This document shows, in pieces, positions 1 through 11,709 of a stretch of DNA of 64,000 nt (position 1 is the first letter of the stretch; each line of letters starts with the position of its first letter). Made by a program: the position numbers and the translations under genes. The notes under the pieces are model-generated. The model ran no database searches. It was not told the DNA's origin and worked only from the letters and a program-made list of their open reading frames with translations. The DNA comes from Galerina marginata (lineage: Eukaryota > Basidiomycota > Agaricomycetes > Agaricales > Galerinaceae): contig JAECYW010000003.1 of assembly GCA_023014335.1 (NCBI GenBank), forward strand, positions 1,488,001 to 1,552,000, read 5' to 3'.

Positions 1-374
1 TACTTAGACTTGGCCACAGTCCGCCCTTTGAGAGGGTTGACGCGTAAGTATCAGTGACATGGTTTGCCTGGGTTATTCTGAATCATAATGGCCAGCAGGC
101 GAACCTTGGGGAGTGGACTGGCCCAAGTTGAAAGAGAATGGCCATGTAAAGCAAAACCCAGCAATATACACAACACCGAACAGCCAACACTGCTCCAGCA
201 AACACTAAACATAGAACATGAGGTATACGTAATATATAACAAGCAAATCGTCTCCTCGGTGCATAAAGGAAAGTCAAAGAACACAGAGTTCAGAAATACG
301 ACGAAGAGCAGGTAATACCAACAATAAAAAAAACCAGACGGAACACTATCCGAAATAAAAGTCATTGACGTCTC

Positions 375-1642
375 CTAGAGAGCCATACCAAAGGCACCCG
401 CAACAGCGCCCGCGAGGACACCCCACGTCAAGCCTTTGCCAGAGACGGCCGCGGATGTGGGCTTGGTGGCTGCAGAGCCGTCCGTGGGGCTGGCTGAGCC
501 GGAGGCGTTGGGGGAGGGGGTAACCTGCGAGGGGTAGAGCGAGCCCAGGGGCTTGACCTCGAATGGCTCGGAGGTTGCGTACACCTGTTCGCGAAAGGTT
601 TGGGTTAATATGTATTCATCATTTGAATGGGAAGGGTGAAAGGAGAGTGAGGGAAAATAACTGGACGCGCAAGTGTCGTCAGTGTTAACAGGGTTAGAGA
701 GAAGAGGAATGTGGGATTATGAGCGGATGAAATAGGGTTCGAGATGATAAGTCGAACGAAAATGAAAGGGTGTCGAAAGTAATTGGACTGGAAAAGACTG
801 GTCGGAAGAAACGGGTGACGATAAAATACGACGGAAGAAATAGGGCATGAAAATGTAGGCCTAAAACCACTGACATTGCCAGTGACAGTAGAAAGATTCT
901 GGAAATGAAGCCCGTAGTGCGCGAAGGCAAAAAAAAAATCGGAGATATAATACGGATCTCGGAAAAGTACAGAAAAACGTTGAAAATGAAACTGGCGAGA
1001 AAAACAAAACTCGAAGTCGAGAGGCGAAGTGAAGGAAAGATGAGCAAGAGTTGGAGAACGTACCTCAGTATTGTTGAGAGGATTGGCGAGGAGGACTTGC
1101 CATCCGGTACCGGGAGCCTGGTTAGCCTGGTCCTGTGAGATGTTGATAGAACAATCAAAGTTGTTCTGAATGCCAATGATGGCGATAGGTGCAGCTTGGA
1201 CTTGAACGTTCTACATCACAGAAAAGGGTAGCGAGTAAGAAAGGTGATGGAGGAAGCGGAAGCAAGGACGAGAGAAAACTGACAGTATTGCCAACTCTGG
1301 ATGAGGGAAGAAAGGCGTTAGAAGGGAGGAAAGAGACAAAGGAGGTGGGACGTACAAGACGGTGAAGGTAGCGATGGTAGTGTCTTTACACGTCCAGGTG
1401 AGGAGGTTCTGCGATTTGGCGACTGGGCAAACGTGCAAGAGTCAGTATGGGTATTGACGTGGATGAGTTCAAGGGATGGGAAAGTTGCGTCTCCCAAGCA
1501 CAAATACACGACAAAGACGGAAGAAACGCGACGCACCCCACCAAGTAGTGCTTGAAGGGCTTGTGATCTTCAAGTCGGCGTTGACGACGGTAGAGAAAGC
1601 GACGAGAGCGAGGACAGCAGCACGCGAGAACATGTTGACCAT
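375..1642 (-). CDS. GPI-anchored KRE9/KNH1-like (Ser-Thr-rich) cell-surface protein
   Basis: Four exons, about 1537-1642, 1352/1356-1422, 1064-1210 and 375-584, give about 177 residues. The start MVNMFSRAAVLALVAF is a signal peptide. The mature part begins DLKITSPSSTTWW and continues VAKSQNLLTWTCKD, the Ig-like KRE9/KNH1 N-terminal domain. It goes on through FDCSINISQDQANQ and PFEVKPLGS, then a Ser/Thr/Pro/Ala linker and a hydrophobic C-terminus (GVLAGAVAGAFGMAL) typical of a GPI-anchor signal. Family members are extracellular, wall-associated proteins; the yeast relatives act in beta-1,6-glucan assembly, but a specific role here is inference. The donor of exon 2 is uncertain: a GTACGT leaves the wrong phase, and a GTCCCA four bases further keeps the frame. 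The other junctions are in phase. Confidence 0.85.
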
Positions 1643-1849
1643 TTTTGAGTATATTTCGTTCAGGGGTATGTGAGAGTGTTGTATGAAGCCTTGAGGGCGA
1701 CTGGGTACGGGTTTTGGGGTTGCGGTAGACGGTGAGGGGGTTAAAAAGAATGTGGGGTGCTCGACGTGGAAGCGAAGAGGAGAACGGGGGGAATGATGAC
1801 CACAAGGGACAGGAAGAACAAGGCTAGGGAAAATATCAGTCCATACAGA

Positions 1850-4010
1850 GCAACCCGGTGATGCCCGGGGCAAATTTAACTTCCACGCGCTGGCCTTGGG
1901 TGATGTCATACTTTGAGTGCTGCTCGCCATCATCGCCGCCAACAACGAAGGTGAATATTTCCGTTGAACTTGCCTAACGCTGCCAATTTACAGCAGAATC
2001 CACCGACAAAGAAGGCAGAGTTATCCTGGCCGTCGCTAAAATGTGATTAAATTGCTTATCATCCCATGAAACGTGCTATGCATCCGACATCGTGGGTCTT
2101 TATTAATATCCAATCTCATGGACAGAAGCCAGCCAGAAGCGTTCAGGAATCGTCCTCTCAGGCGATACTTGTCATTGGGGGTTGTTGCCGAAGAACTTCC
2201 GTTCTCGCGCATGTCTGCCGAGATGTCTCTTCTGAAGCTCGCTTTCTTCTTCGTCTCCAAACTATCATCATCATCTCGAAATCGTGCGCTGCCTCATATC
2301 TATACGTTGCTGCGTTTCCAGTTGCACGCCCAGCGGTTGTATCCGCTGATAACTTGGCACAGCCGGGAGGGATCGCGCCGTCGATGGCTTCAACGTCCCA
2401 CTGATCAAAGCAGGTCTCCCTCTATGATGCAAGGTTGGCATTCATGCGAACCGTTGAATGTCGTATCTGCCTATATCTCCGATACGGCAAGAAGGTACGC
2501 TTCGTTCGAAAGGTGTCATTAGAGGGAGAACAGACACGGTCTGGTGGTCACCTACATATAGTTGTCGCTGAGTCCATCGGTCCTCTGTTCAACTTGTAGT
2601 TACATTTCCACCTTGACACGGGGAAATCGAAAGGGGTTTCTGATACGCCGATAACTAGTAGGTCGTTGGACTTCCTTTCTACTAATATATCTATGTCACT
2701 TTTCTTCCAGATTGGACACGTCCTTACCGCTTTTTCTTGCTTCTCGTCGACTGTTTGCTTCCTGCAATTGACGTCGGACTGGCAGCCCTAACAAAAAGCT
2801 CTTGCCCACCCCAGATATTCCCTCTATGCGCTCTATCAAATCAACGCGTACTGCCCTTCTAAATTGCTGTGGATAGGCACAGTCATTGCCAGGCAGTTCG
2901 CTAAGCATTTACTCCCTTCGAGGGGCGTTATTAGAGGGAGGGCAGGTGTGTGGTACAGCTCTTCGATGTTTTCTTTCTTTCTTTCTTTCTTCCTTCCTTC
3001 CCTCCTCTATGCATGATCATGGTGGTACGTGGTCAGATGTCTAGCCCTGCGTGGCTCTTCATTGGCTGGGCTGTCAATTTTTCTCCTTCATTAGCTGTTT
3101 GGATCTACTCACTCGGGTATCAATATGAGGGCCTAACACCTGATTCGACTAGCTCTCCCATCTCCTCCAATAACATGTTGGGTTTCCGCGAGACGGTCTT
3201 CAAGTCTCTTGACACCCTTCAGTTACTCCGAAACGAAGTAAGCTCGTGGATACGTCGGGAATATTGGTTGATGGAGGGCAATCGAACCAGTCGATCCGCG
3301 CAGTCCAAAATTTGTTCCCCCCCTTCCACCTAACCGACAGGAGCCCAGGAGTATTCAACGCGTCGAGCGTTCGTAACCCGCCAACCCAGCTGCCTTTAAT
3401 CTTTGGACATCCGCGGTCCTATCCTACCTCGCCGATGGTATTTTCTCTCGAGAAATACTTTAACATTGAACTGCGAGGCCGTAGGAGCTCTTGTTTTCCG
3501 ATTCGATTTGAAGTGCAAACGCTGGGTTTGCTGCTTTACCCAGAATACTTCTGCGCACCCTTTTTCATTCTTCTATTCTCTCCTTGGTTTTCCGGATTTT
3601 CGGCTTCCAATTATTTCATTTTATTTCCACCTCCACCTATCCATGCCTGTCCCATCTTGCTCTGGCACGATGCGGCACAATCCAGCGCCACTCTATGCCC
3701 AGCTCCGAGTGAATGACTTTCGCCACTTTGCTCTGCCCCATTTTCGAGTCTTGAATGTGGTATGGCAAGCATGTGGCGTCAAAAAAATCTCCGCAAGTAG
3801 GGCATGGACTGCTGCATTAGTGCCATGGATAGGGCTGAATCCGCTAACACTAGTGGGTGGAAATGACGGCGCTGGGGTTTAATTTTAGGTTGTGTTCTGT
3901 GCCGTATTCCTTTCTTGTTGGTCACCGTTCGCCAGAAGTCGTAGGTCCTATTTCTCTATCTTCATACAATCTTAAACTAATACCGCATCCCACCAGATCG
4001 ACAAAACAAA
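1850..4010. repeat. Long repeat unit A (about 2.1 kb), tandem copy 1
   Basis: This stretch aligns by eye with 4105-6090. Landmarks recur in the same order at an offset drifting from about 2.2 to 2.1 kb: TTTAACTTCCACGCGCT (1866), CAGAAGCCAGCC (2122), GGTCTGGTGGTCACCTAC (2537), a CAGTCATTGC..CAGTTCGCT block followed by TTTTCTTTCTTT (2879-2980), and CTGGCACGATGC (3661). Only short, non-homologous reading frames are present and none resembles a transposase, reverse transcriptase or known fungal family. It is therefore either a non-autonomous mobile element or a decayed segmental duplication. No terminal repeats or target duplication could be assigned by eye. Confidence 0.7.
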
Positions 4011-4104
4011 ATTCACGAAGAGCACTATTAGCGAACTATCGCACTGGACTGAATACCCTTTCCACGCGGTTTAGCCATATTTTATGGCATCCTGTATTTA
4101 AAGG

Positions 4105-6090
4105 TACGTTTAACTTCCACGCGCTTTCCATCTTAGATGATGATGTCAAACTCAGAGTGCTGCTTGCTACCGTGGCGATCAACGATGAACAAATGAATTT
4201 GAATCTAACCTGCCAATTTACACACATTCCCTGCCCGTCGCTAAAAATGTTATTACCTACTTTATGCCATTGACATGTAGCGTGCTACGCACCGTGACCT
4301 TTTTTAATTTCCAATCTCATTTTCAGAAGCCAGCCGCAATAGCGTTAGTTGAGCGTTAGCCAATGAGTTGTTGCGGAAGGATTTCCGTTGCCCGTGTGCC
4401 GAGACGATGCCGCCTCTTCTGACTAAGGATGTTTTCCAAATTTCTTCTCTGTCTCTCAATCATCCACCATCTCATACCCGTATGCTGCTGCGTTTCCAGT
4501 TACACATCCAGCGGTTGCATTTACTAATATCTTAGCACGAAGCAGGGAAGTTGAAGGATCCGCGCCCTCGAAGGCTTCGACGTCCCACTGATGAGCAGTT
4601 CTCTCCCTTTGTGTGGACTTCATGCGAACCATTCGATCTCCTGTTAGCTTTTAGCTCAGAGAGCCAAGACGGTACGCTGTGGTATCCTTGTATGACACTA
4701 GAAGGAGAGAGAACTCGCTCTGGTGGTCACCTACGTGCGGTTGTCACTGAGCCGGTCGATCCTCTTTTCAAACAATTTCACCTAGTCGAGGAATCAAAGG
4801 GCATCGTTCTGACACTCCAATGACGAGTACGTGGTTATACTTCCTTTCTACTCGTATATTTTGTCATTTCTTTCATATTGCGCCACTTCCTGATTTTTTC
4901 TTGATTCTCGTTGACTGTTTGATTCGACGCCGAACTTTGGGCCTCACAAAGCCCTTGGTCATCCAAGATATCCCCTCTATGCGCTCTACCGAATCGGTGC
5001 GTACTGCTTTTGCAGATTACGGCAGATAGGCGCAGTCATTGCAAGACAGTTCGCTTTGCGCGCATTTCATCTCCGATGGCGTTATTAGCGGGAGAGTTGT
5101 GTGGTAACAGCTCTTCAATGTTTTCTTTCTTTTTTTCATCTCACCTCTATGTATGACCATCGTGCTACGTGGCCAGCTTTTTAACCCTACATCGCCCAGG
5201 TGGTCTATTTTCTTCTTCATACCCTTCATTGGCCGTTTCTTTCTCCCTCGCTTGGGTATTACTGCGAATGTCCCATACCTGATCCGACTAGCTGTCTCAT
5301 CCCCTTGACCGGCCCTTTAGCTTTCCATGAGACGACCTTCAAGTCTCTTGTTACTCCGAGACAGAAGTAAGTCCGTGGATGTGTTGCGTCGGCCAGTACC
5401 TCGAGGGGAATCGACCTACAGGCCAAGTTTCATACTCCTCTTTCTACCTAACTAACAGGACCACTGGACTATTTAACGCGTTGAGCGTTCGTTAACCTGC
5501 CAACCCAGCAGCATCTTGTCTTTAGCCATGGGTGGCCCTATCCAACCTCGCTGATGCTGTATTTCTTCTTGAGAAGGATTCGAGCATCAACTCCGAGGCT
5601 GGATCAAACACTCATATCTGTTGGTTCCGAGTTTGCTTGGTTTACCTGGTATACTTCTACGCACTCCCTCCTTTTCTTTCTTAGTCATCTGATTCAACAG
5701 TCTTCTTCAACTCAATTTACTTTATTTCCTGCTCCGCACCCACACATGCCCGTTCCATCCTGCACTGGCACGATGCAGCCTCACTCTGTGCCCTGCTCCG
5801 AGGAGCGAGTGACTTTCGCCACATTGCTTTGCCCCGTTCTCGATGCTCGAATTCGGTATGACAGGTATGTGGGATCCGTTAAGGACGTTGTTATCAGGCA
5901 GGGCATAAATGGTTGCTTCCCTGACGAAGATGGGGCTAGATCCGCGAACACGGGAGTAGATGAAACTGACCGCGTTGAGGTTTTATTTTAGGTCTTGCGC
6001 TGTGCCATGTTCCTTTCTTGTATGATCGTTTGTCAGGAGTTGTAGGTCCTATTTTCCTGTCTTTGTGCCTCCTTTAGGTTGACGCCGCAT
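4105..6090. repeat. Long repeat unit B, tandem copy 2
   Basis: Direct-orientation partner of unit A, about 5-10% shorter through scattered small deletions. It shares, in order, TTTAACTTCCACGCGCT (4108), CAGAAGCCAGCC (4323), TCTGGTGGTCACCTACG (4720), the CAGTCATTGC..CAGTTCGCT block (5033) and CTGGCACGATGC (5762). The two units diverge by many substitutions, so the duplication is old or the copies decay fast. The longest frame (4551-4823) has no counterpart of equal length in unit A, which argues against coding. Confidence 0.7.
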
Positions 6091-6441
6091 TTCACCCAGA
6101 ATAGTGACTGGGGTTGTTCCGGCGGAGTCCACTGTCGAGAAAAGGCTGCGTCCACCTAATTTCAGTGCGTTTGAAAATAGTGGGCACAGCAAATGTCAGA
6201 AAGGGGAAAAGGTGGGAGGGTAAATTTAAGTAGGTGTTTTTCTTCCAAGGGGTGACTGGGCATAAAGCTTGGGGAGTTACTGCCTGAAGTCGAAGGAGGT
6301 GGCCCGCTCCGCTCCTTGTTTATTCTGAAGGTCATCAAGTTCAATCTCTTGGGATTATTGCACCCAAACTGACTCTAATGAAACTTTAGATATGATAATT
6401 TTCTACATGTCACATACAGAACATCAAATTGCTCTGGAAAA

Positions 6442-7357
6442 TCATGCCTTCCAATGGTCGAGGAGCTCCATCAACTTCGGAACATCATTTTCTTCTCCTT
6501 CTAGTGCTACGGAAGGGCCAGGTCGAAGATAAAACTTCCCGTCAAACTCAGGAGGGTAGAATCCGGCATACTCCCAGTCGAGGATGGCTTTAACTTTTAG
6601 GGTCTTCTCGTCAACTATTATGTTGTGCTGGGACAAGTCGTTGTGGCAAAGAACAAACTCGGCTGGGTCCGATTCCCGAAATTTCAAGTCCAGGATTTTT
6701 GAACATTCCTCTGGTGATAAGTCATCGATGCAACGATACGGCAAAACATTATCACCCGAAATCCCACCCATGACCTTAGACTTAATGGCATGCATTTGCG
6801 CCACATATCCCTCAACCTCTTTTATAACTCCGGCCTTCTTGTCGTCAGGTAGTTGCGCCAGGGTGGGACCTGGAACGATATCGGTGATGATGTAGAAGCG
6901 TCCGTTATCTTCAAAAGCACAGCGAATGTTCGGAGTGGGGATATTGGTGTTACTCTGGACATATCGGATAGCCGCGACTTCGTTCTTCATCCTCTCCGGG
7001 CACATAAGGGGAATCAGAGGGATGGTTTCATCCGTAAAAGTGACGGCATGGTATTCACTCGGCGTAAGATTCCGCTTGATGAAAACTTGGTCGAATTCGT
7101 AATATTTCTTTTCGTGGGTAATCATAAGGCATTCCTTTTCCTTTATGCGCTAAGCATGGGTTAGGAAGATTGCAGATTAAGCGCTGAGTAACAGTACCGT
7201 ACAGCTGGGTTGAAGGGTGTTGAATAGGGAGCATCAGAATCGCATTTCTCTTCGGTGATAGACTAAACATTTGTCAATAAAATAATCACGAATTTATGAA
7301 TTAAGAGGCAAATACTTGATTATCGAGATCATCGTGCGCTACGGCCTGTTGTGGCAT
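6442..7357 (-). CDS. APH-fold small-molecule kinase, copy beta-left
   Basis: Three exons, 7316-7357, 7203-7262 and 6442-7149, keep one frame and give 269 residues. An acidic N-terminal tail MPQQAVAHDDLDNQ..., about 42 residues long, precedes MITHEKKYYEFDQVF. The APH/choline-kinase family features are NEVAAIRYVQ (N-lobe), IITDIVPGPTLAQL (hinge), CHNDLSQHNIIVDE (catalytic loop; His203, Asp205, Asn210) and ILDWEYAGF (metal-binding Asp225). Introns of 53 bp end in TTAG and carry CTAAC. The ATG lies in the end of a decayed REEP remnant. Agaric genomes have many such kinases; the substrate is unknown, and similarity to aminoglycoside kinases is of fold only. A shorter product starting at the ATG at 7125 (227 residues) is possible. 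Confidence 0.85.
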
Positions 7358-7683
7358 TTCTGAGAGCCAACGAGATTTGAGATTGGTGCAGCGAACAGTT
7401 GAAGCTCTGCAGGAGGACAGCAAGAAGAAGGGCACCGATAACAACGTAGGTCTTTAGGGACTAGGGTGCCTTGCTCGATGTTGATAAGGATAAGAAAATT
7501 GGAGAGCTGGGGCAACGTGAGTGTTACGGTGAGGCACAGAAGGAACAACGAAATACCTCTTAGTTGAGCTGGGCGCTTTAGTGGCTGGCCTTGTTCTGGG
7601 CCTGGATGAAAAGAGGGTGTTGTTACACTCGTCGAGCTGTGGATACGATGGTGTGGCCCCAGTCTTGGCCCAGTCATTGTCAA
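7345..7683 (-). pseudogene. Truncated Yop1/REEP remnant upstream of kinase beta-left
   Basis: This matches exons 1-3 of the intact REEP part at 9224-9896 but is broken in several ways. The start codon has become GTA in GTATCCACAGCTCGACG and runs into TAA after GTG. A single-base insertion lies just before the CTACGTTGTTATCGG segment. A deletion of roughly 250-300 bp joins the ISNLVG part directly to the TCTCAGAAATGCC end, removing most membrane segments. The same deletion joint (NLVG to ..AAATGCC) is present in the mirror copy near 42735, so it predates the inverted duplication. Confidence 0.75.
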
Positions 7684-8352
7684 TTCATCGATAATGACTC
7701 GGGAGTACTAAGCGCTTATGCCCTGGAACCTGGACCCAGTGCCGCTGGGTTTGCTGGTTCACCCGGTGTACTCAGGTCTAGCTGCAGGCTACTTCTGCTC
7801 ACCAATTTCTTTCTTCTGTTCTTTCCTTCGGCGTCAGAATGTCGTCCTTGAGCCCTTCCCTAAATTTCACCCGCATCCATAACATCCCGGACCATACCGT
7901 CCCGCACGATTCGTCACCCGGTGAAGCTTTGAAGTCGACAATGGAAGCACGGCTAAAAATAGGTTGTGGGATTTTCCTGCTAAACGTGCGCCCTCCAGGT
8001 GCGGGGCTCGACGATGAAAGAACAAGTACAAAAACTGTACTCTCCTAATTTATACATTTGATATCGTGGGCACGGCAGATGTCGGCAAGGGGAATAGGAT
8101 AGGAGGGTACATTTAAGTAGGGCTGCTGGCAAGGGCTGGCAAGGTATAAAGCTTGAGAGTCAGAAGTCGATCGCTGCACACTTTATTACGAAGGTCATCG
8201 ATATCAGCATCGAGTTCTTCCAACAACTTTTCAGCAGATTAAATCTGGGAGTATGGCAGCAAACTGGCTCAAATAAAACATTGGATATAATATCTTTCTA
8301 CATGTCACGTACGCACATATGCGTATTGAGAACATTAAATTGGTCCGCAATA
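7684..8352. other. Spacer between kinase modules, no gene seen
   Basis: About 670 bp between the stop of the fusion gene and the REEP remnant. Much of it recurs in reverse complement at about 41880-42540, for example the run matching AAAATCCCACAACCTATTTTTAG at 42272. It probably carries the 3' UTR of the upstream gene and the promoter of the downstream kinase. No frame with family features was found. Confidence 0.6.
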
Positions 8353-9896
8353 TTATGCCTTCCAATGGTCGAGGAGCTCCTTCAACTTTGGAACATCATC
8401 ATCTTCTCCTTCAAGCGCTACGGAAGCGCCAGGTCGAAGATAAAACTTCCCGTCAAACTCAGCAGGGTAGAATCCGGCGTACTCCCAGTCGAGGATGGCT
8501 TTAACTTCTAGAGTCTTCTCATCAACTATTATGTTGTGCTGGGATAAGTCGTTGTGGCACAGAACAAACTCGGCTGGGTCCGATTCCCGAAATTTCAAGT
8601 CCAGGATTTTTGAACATTCCTCTGGTAATAAGTCTTTGACGCAACGATACGGCAAAACATTATCGCCTGAAATCCCACCCATGACTTTAGACTTAATGGC
8701 ATGCATTTGCGCCCTATATCCCTCGACCTCTTTTATGACTCCGGGCTTCTTGTCGTCAGGTAGCTGCGCCAGGGTGGGACCGGGAACGATATCGGTAATG
8801 ATGTAGAAGCGCCCGTTGTCTTCAAAAGTACAGCGAATGTTCGGAGTGGGAATAGTAGTGTTACTCTGGACATATCGGATGGCAGCGACTTCGTTCTTCA
8901 TCCTTTCCAGGCACATAGATGGGATCACTGAGACGGTTTCGTTCTGAAAAGTGTAAGTACAGTATTCACTCGGCGCAAGACTCCGCTTGATGAAAATTTG
9001 GTCGAGTTCGTAATATTTTTTTTCGTGGGTAACCATAAAGCAACCCTTTTCCTTTACGAGCTGAGCATTGGTTAGGACGATTGCACATCAGGCGCTGAGT
9101 AACAGTGACGTACAGGTGGGCTGAAAATTGTTGAATCGGGAGCATCGGAATCGCTTTGCTCTTCCGGGATAGGCTAAACATTTGTTAATAAAATTACGAT
9201 TATATGAAGTAAGAGATAAATACCTGATCATCGAGATCATCGTGCGCTACAGCCTGTTCAGGCATTTCTGGGAGAGTCTTCAGCAATGGATGAAACGACA
9301 GGTACGTGAGCTGGGCACCCTGAGAAAAGAAAAGATACGTAAGCGCGAAAAGCAAAGCAACGACCGGAAATAAACAGATTAAGCGCGGCACGCTGGTGGA
9401 AAGAGACATACACGGAAGATTGAAAGTTGGAGCCACAGAATGAAAAGAGACTTGAAAGCAAAATACCAGGGAACACAGTAGAGAACAAGGGGAAGGGCGA
9501 AAGATTCTAGGAAATTGAAGAAGGTAAACACGACCCAGTATGTGAGCCACTGGGCGAAATCCTGGGGCGAGGGCGTTGCGATAACTTTGAAAGAGAGGTA
9601 CGCAGGGAGACCCCAACCAACGAGATTTGAGATGGGTGCAGCGAACGCGTTGAAGCTGTGGAGGAAGACAGTGAAGAGAAGGGCACCAATAATGACGTAG
9701 GTTTTTGGGACCTGGGTGCATCGCTCTAAGTTGTTGAGGATGTGAAATTCGGAGAGCTGGGGTGACGTGAGTGCGACGGTGAGCCACAGAAGGAATAACG
9801 AAATACCACTTTGTCCAGCTGAGCGCTGTAGTAGGTGGCCTTGTTCTGGGCCTGGATGAAGAGGGGCTGTTGCTGTACTCGTTGAGCTGCGGACAT
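8353..9896 (-). CDS. Yop1/REEP (TB2/DP1/HVA22)-APH kinase fusion protein
   Basis: Five exons, 9807-9896 (30 codons), 9412-9756 (115), 9319-9224 (32), 9173-9114 (20) and 9060-8353 (235 + stop), all join in phase 0 and give 432 residues. Residues 1-30 (MSAAQRVQQQPLFIQAQNKA) and 31-155 are a complete Yop1/REEP region: CTQVPKTYVIIGALLF, PISNLVGWGLPAYLSF, WLTYWVVFTFFNFLESF, VPWYFAFKSLFILWLQL, then FRGAQLTYLSF. Yop1 bends ER tubules through such hydrophobic hairpins. An acidic linker (MPEQAVAHDDLDDQPIPEE) leads to an APH-fold kinase with CHNDLSQHNII (His366, Asp368, Asn373) and DWEYAGF (Asp388). The last intron (9061-9113) has GTACGT, CTAAC and CAG. Its retention would stop at TAA and yield a REEP protein alone, with the kinase then starting separately at 9036. 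Fusion is the frame-consistent reading but needs transcript proof. Confidence 0.75.
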
Positions 9897-9935
9897 GATG
9901 ACCGTCGTCTGTTCCGTCTTGGAAGAAGTTGAGTC

Positions 9936-11709
9936 CACTCGGTGTTACGGACTATGAAAACTCAGGTTACCTCATCACGTGTGACTAATGACAATGTGAC
10001 TGCCGCGAACCGTGTCGTCTACAGTCACCAGCTGCAGTCACTGTCGTTTGACAACACACTGTTTTAAGCACCACCATATCCCCGGGCCTCGAATTACGCC
10101 AGTTCATAGAGGATACCTCCACATCCCTCTCGTAGAACTCTCGAAGGTCGTAATAATGAATTGTAGAGGAACGCATACCGCAATGGAGGGCGGGAGGGCC
10201 TTGTAGTCTCGAGGAACACCTACAATTCTCATCACGTCCACTGACTGGGAAAAACGACAGCCTGTTTTGTGCCTACACTCGTCCTCAAACATCTCTCGAG
10301 GCACCGGAAACCTCAGCCCCAATTAAACCCCATCGCCACACCCCTCAACATGCAACAGACCTTATATACACAGATCGACTGTCGTCTGTTATTACATTAG
10401 TGATAAGAGGCTATCACAGTTAAACTCATATTGACAGTCTTTCCTTCCAGGTCTTAAGGAAAATCCAACCTAGTTTCTTCACAGTCGATTTAAAGTCTGC
10501 GCCTCGTCAGCAGCCGCCACAGCACCACCACTCACATTCACATCCATATCCACGGACACATTCGCACCCCCATTTGCGTTCACGATTGCACTCCGATTCA
10601 CGTCCACATCCACGCCTGACTTTCACTTCCTTCGACCTTCGACCTTCGCGGTTGAAGGATTCCTTCAGCTTGAGAATGCCATCGTAATCACAGCCTGCAC
10701 CAGTGCTTGTGGACACGCTCCCAGACAGAGCGAGGAGAAGGCGTCGATTCCGCAGAATTCTCGGTAGCAAGGATAGGAAGAGAACGTGGTCGACCAGAAA
10801 GATCCTTAGTTAAATGGCATCCCGGGAAAAAAAAATATCCCTCCTTCAGGACGCGAACTCGCCAACAACCCCTTCCGGTATAATGTTCTCTGAATCGGCT
10901 ATCATAGAGTCGAAGTAGGTCATCGATTCTGCAAGTATTGCGAAGTGAGGACGGCGTCACGCCAAAAGGATCTGTTAGTGCCCCACCGGCCGAAAGTATG
11001 TTTAAGCCTTGTTCGTTCAGCCCGTCGACCGAAATGAGATTGATGGGCGCATTTGGGGCAGCATGACAGCCTCAAAGAGTGCTTCCGTCCAAGGTCGTCG
11101 TGAAATGGAAATCTGAAAGAAACATTCTCTCCAACTAAGGCCGCCAATGAGTCAAATTTCGCAGTCCCAAGGGATTAAGCGCATTTTCTGAATAAGAAGA
11201 AACGATAGGGAAATGGTAAGCTACTAGAGGTAAGCCGTTCAACTCGTTTGTTCAAAAGAGTTGGGACCAAGGCAGTTGACTGTATCCGCGCTCAAAATCC
11301 GAAAGGCGTGCCTCAGTGACGGGAAAGAATGAAGACGGCAATATATTCACCTAGACGCCATGAGGCGCCCAGGCTAGTACCAAGCAACAATACCTCACAA
11401 CAACATATGTTATTACATTTGACGACTCTGGACAGAAAAAATACTGGGGAAAAAATCCCGACATTGGGTGCAAAGTAGAACTTGAAAGAGACAACAAAGA
11501 GACAAGTCACCGTTCATGTACAAAGCGTGTAGGTAGCTATGTGCCGTGAATATGTGAAATCGATGTCCTGCCAATACTAGTAGTCTAAGAGTTAAAAAGA
11601 TGAAGAAATCTGTGAATGGGGGGGACTTTAGTAAATATGCCTTGAAGTGGTTGATGACAAAACAGGACTCACATATGGTAGGGAATTTCAGCATCCCCGC
11701 CTCAATTGC
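9936..11709. other. Gene-poor stretch with CACATCCA-like low complexity
   Basis: About 1.8 kb with only short frames lacking recognisable motifs. Positions 10528-10620 are an imperfect purine/pyrimidine-skewed tract of CACATTCACATCCATATCC-type units, and 10620-10660 repeats TTCGACCTTCGACCTTCG. I see no gene. The part nearest 11710 is probably 3' UTR of the small gene that follows. Confidence 0.5.

Larger units (their letters stand above)
6340..9935. repeat. Left arm of a large inverted duplication (REEP-kinase x2)
   Basis: The reverse complement of this arm matches 40320-43757 along its length. On the minus strand the order is REEP (9896), kinase (9060), REEP remnant (7683), kinase (7149). 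On the plus strand of the right arm the same four parts occur in the same order. Homology begins close to the REEP start codon and ends roughly 100 bp past the last kinase stop, where both arms share TGACATGTAGAAAATTATCA and then diverge. The spacer between the two modules (7690-8350 here, about 41880-42540 in the other arm) is also shared, so the whole 3.5-kb block was copied as a unit. Confidence 0.85.

Noticed and set aside
2950..3890. Protein-coding genes in the tandem repeat (several plus-strand frames over 100 codons).
   Set aside because: The frames are not conserved between the two units and show no family signal.
6442..9060. Antibiotic-resistance (aminoglycoside phosphotransferase) genes.
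   Set aside because: The fold is shared, but the genes are intron-containing fungal family members; nothing supports a resistance role.
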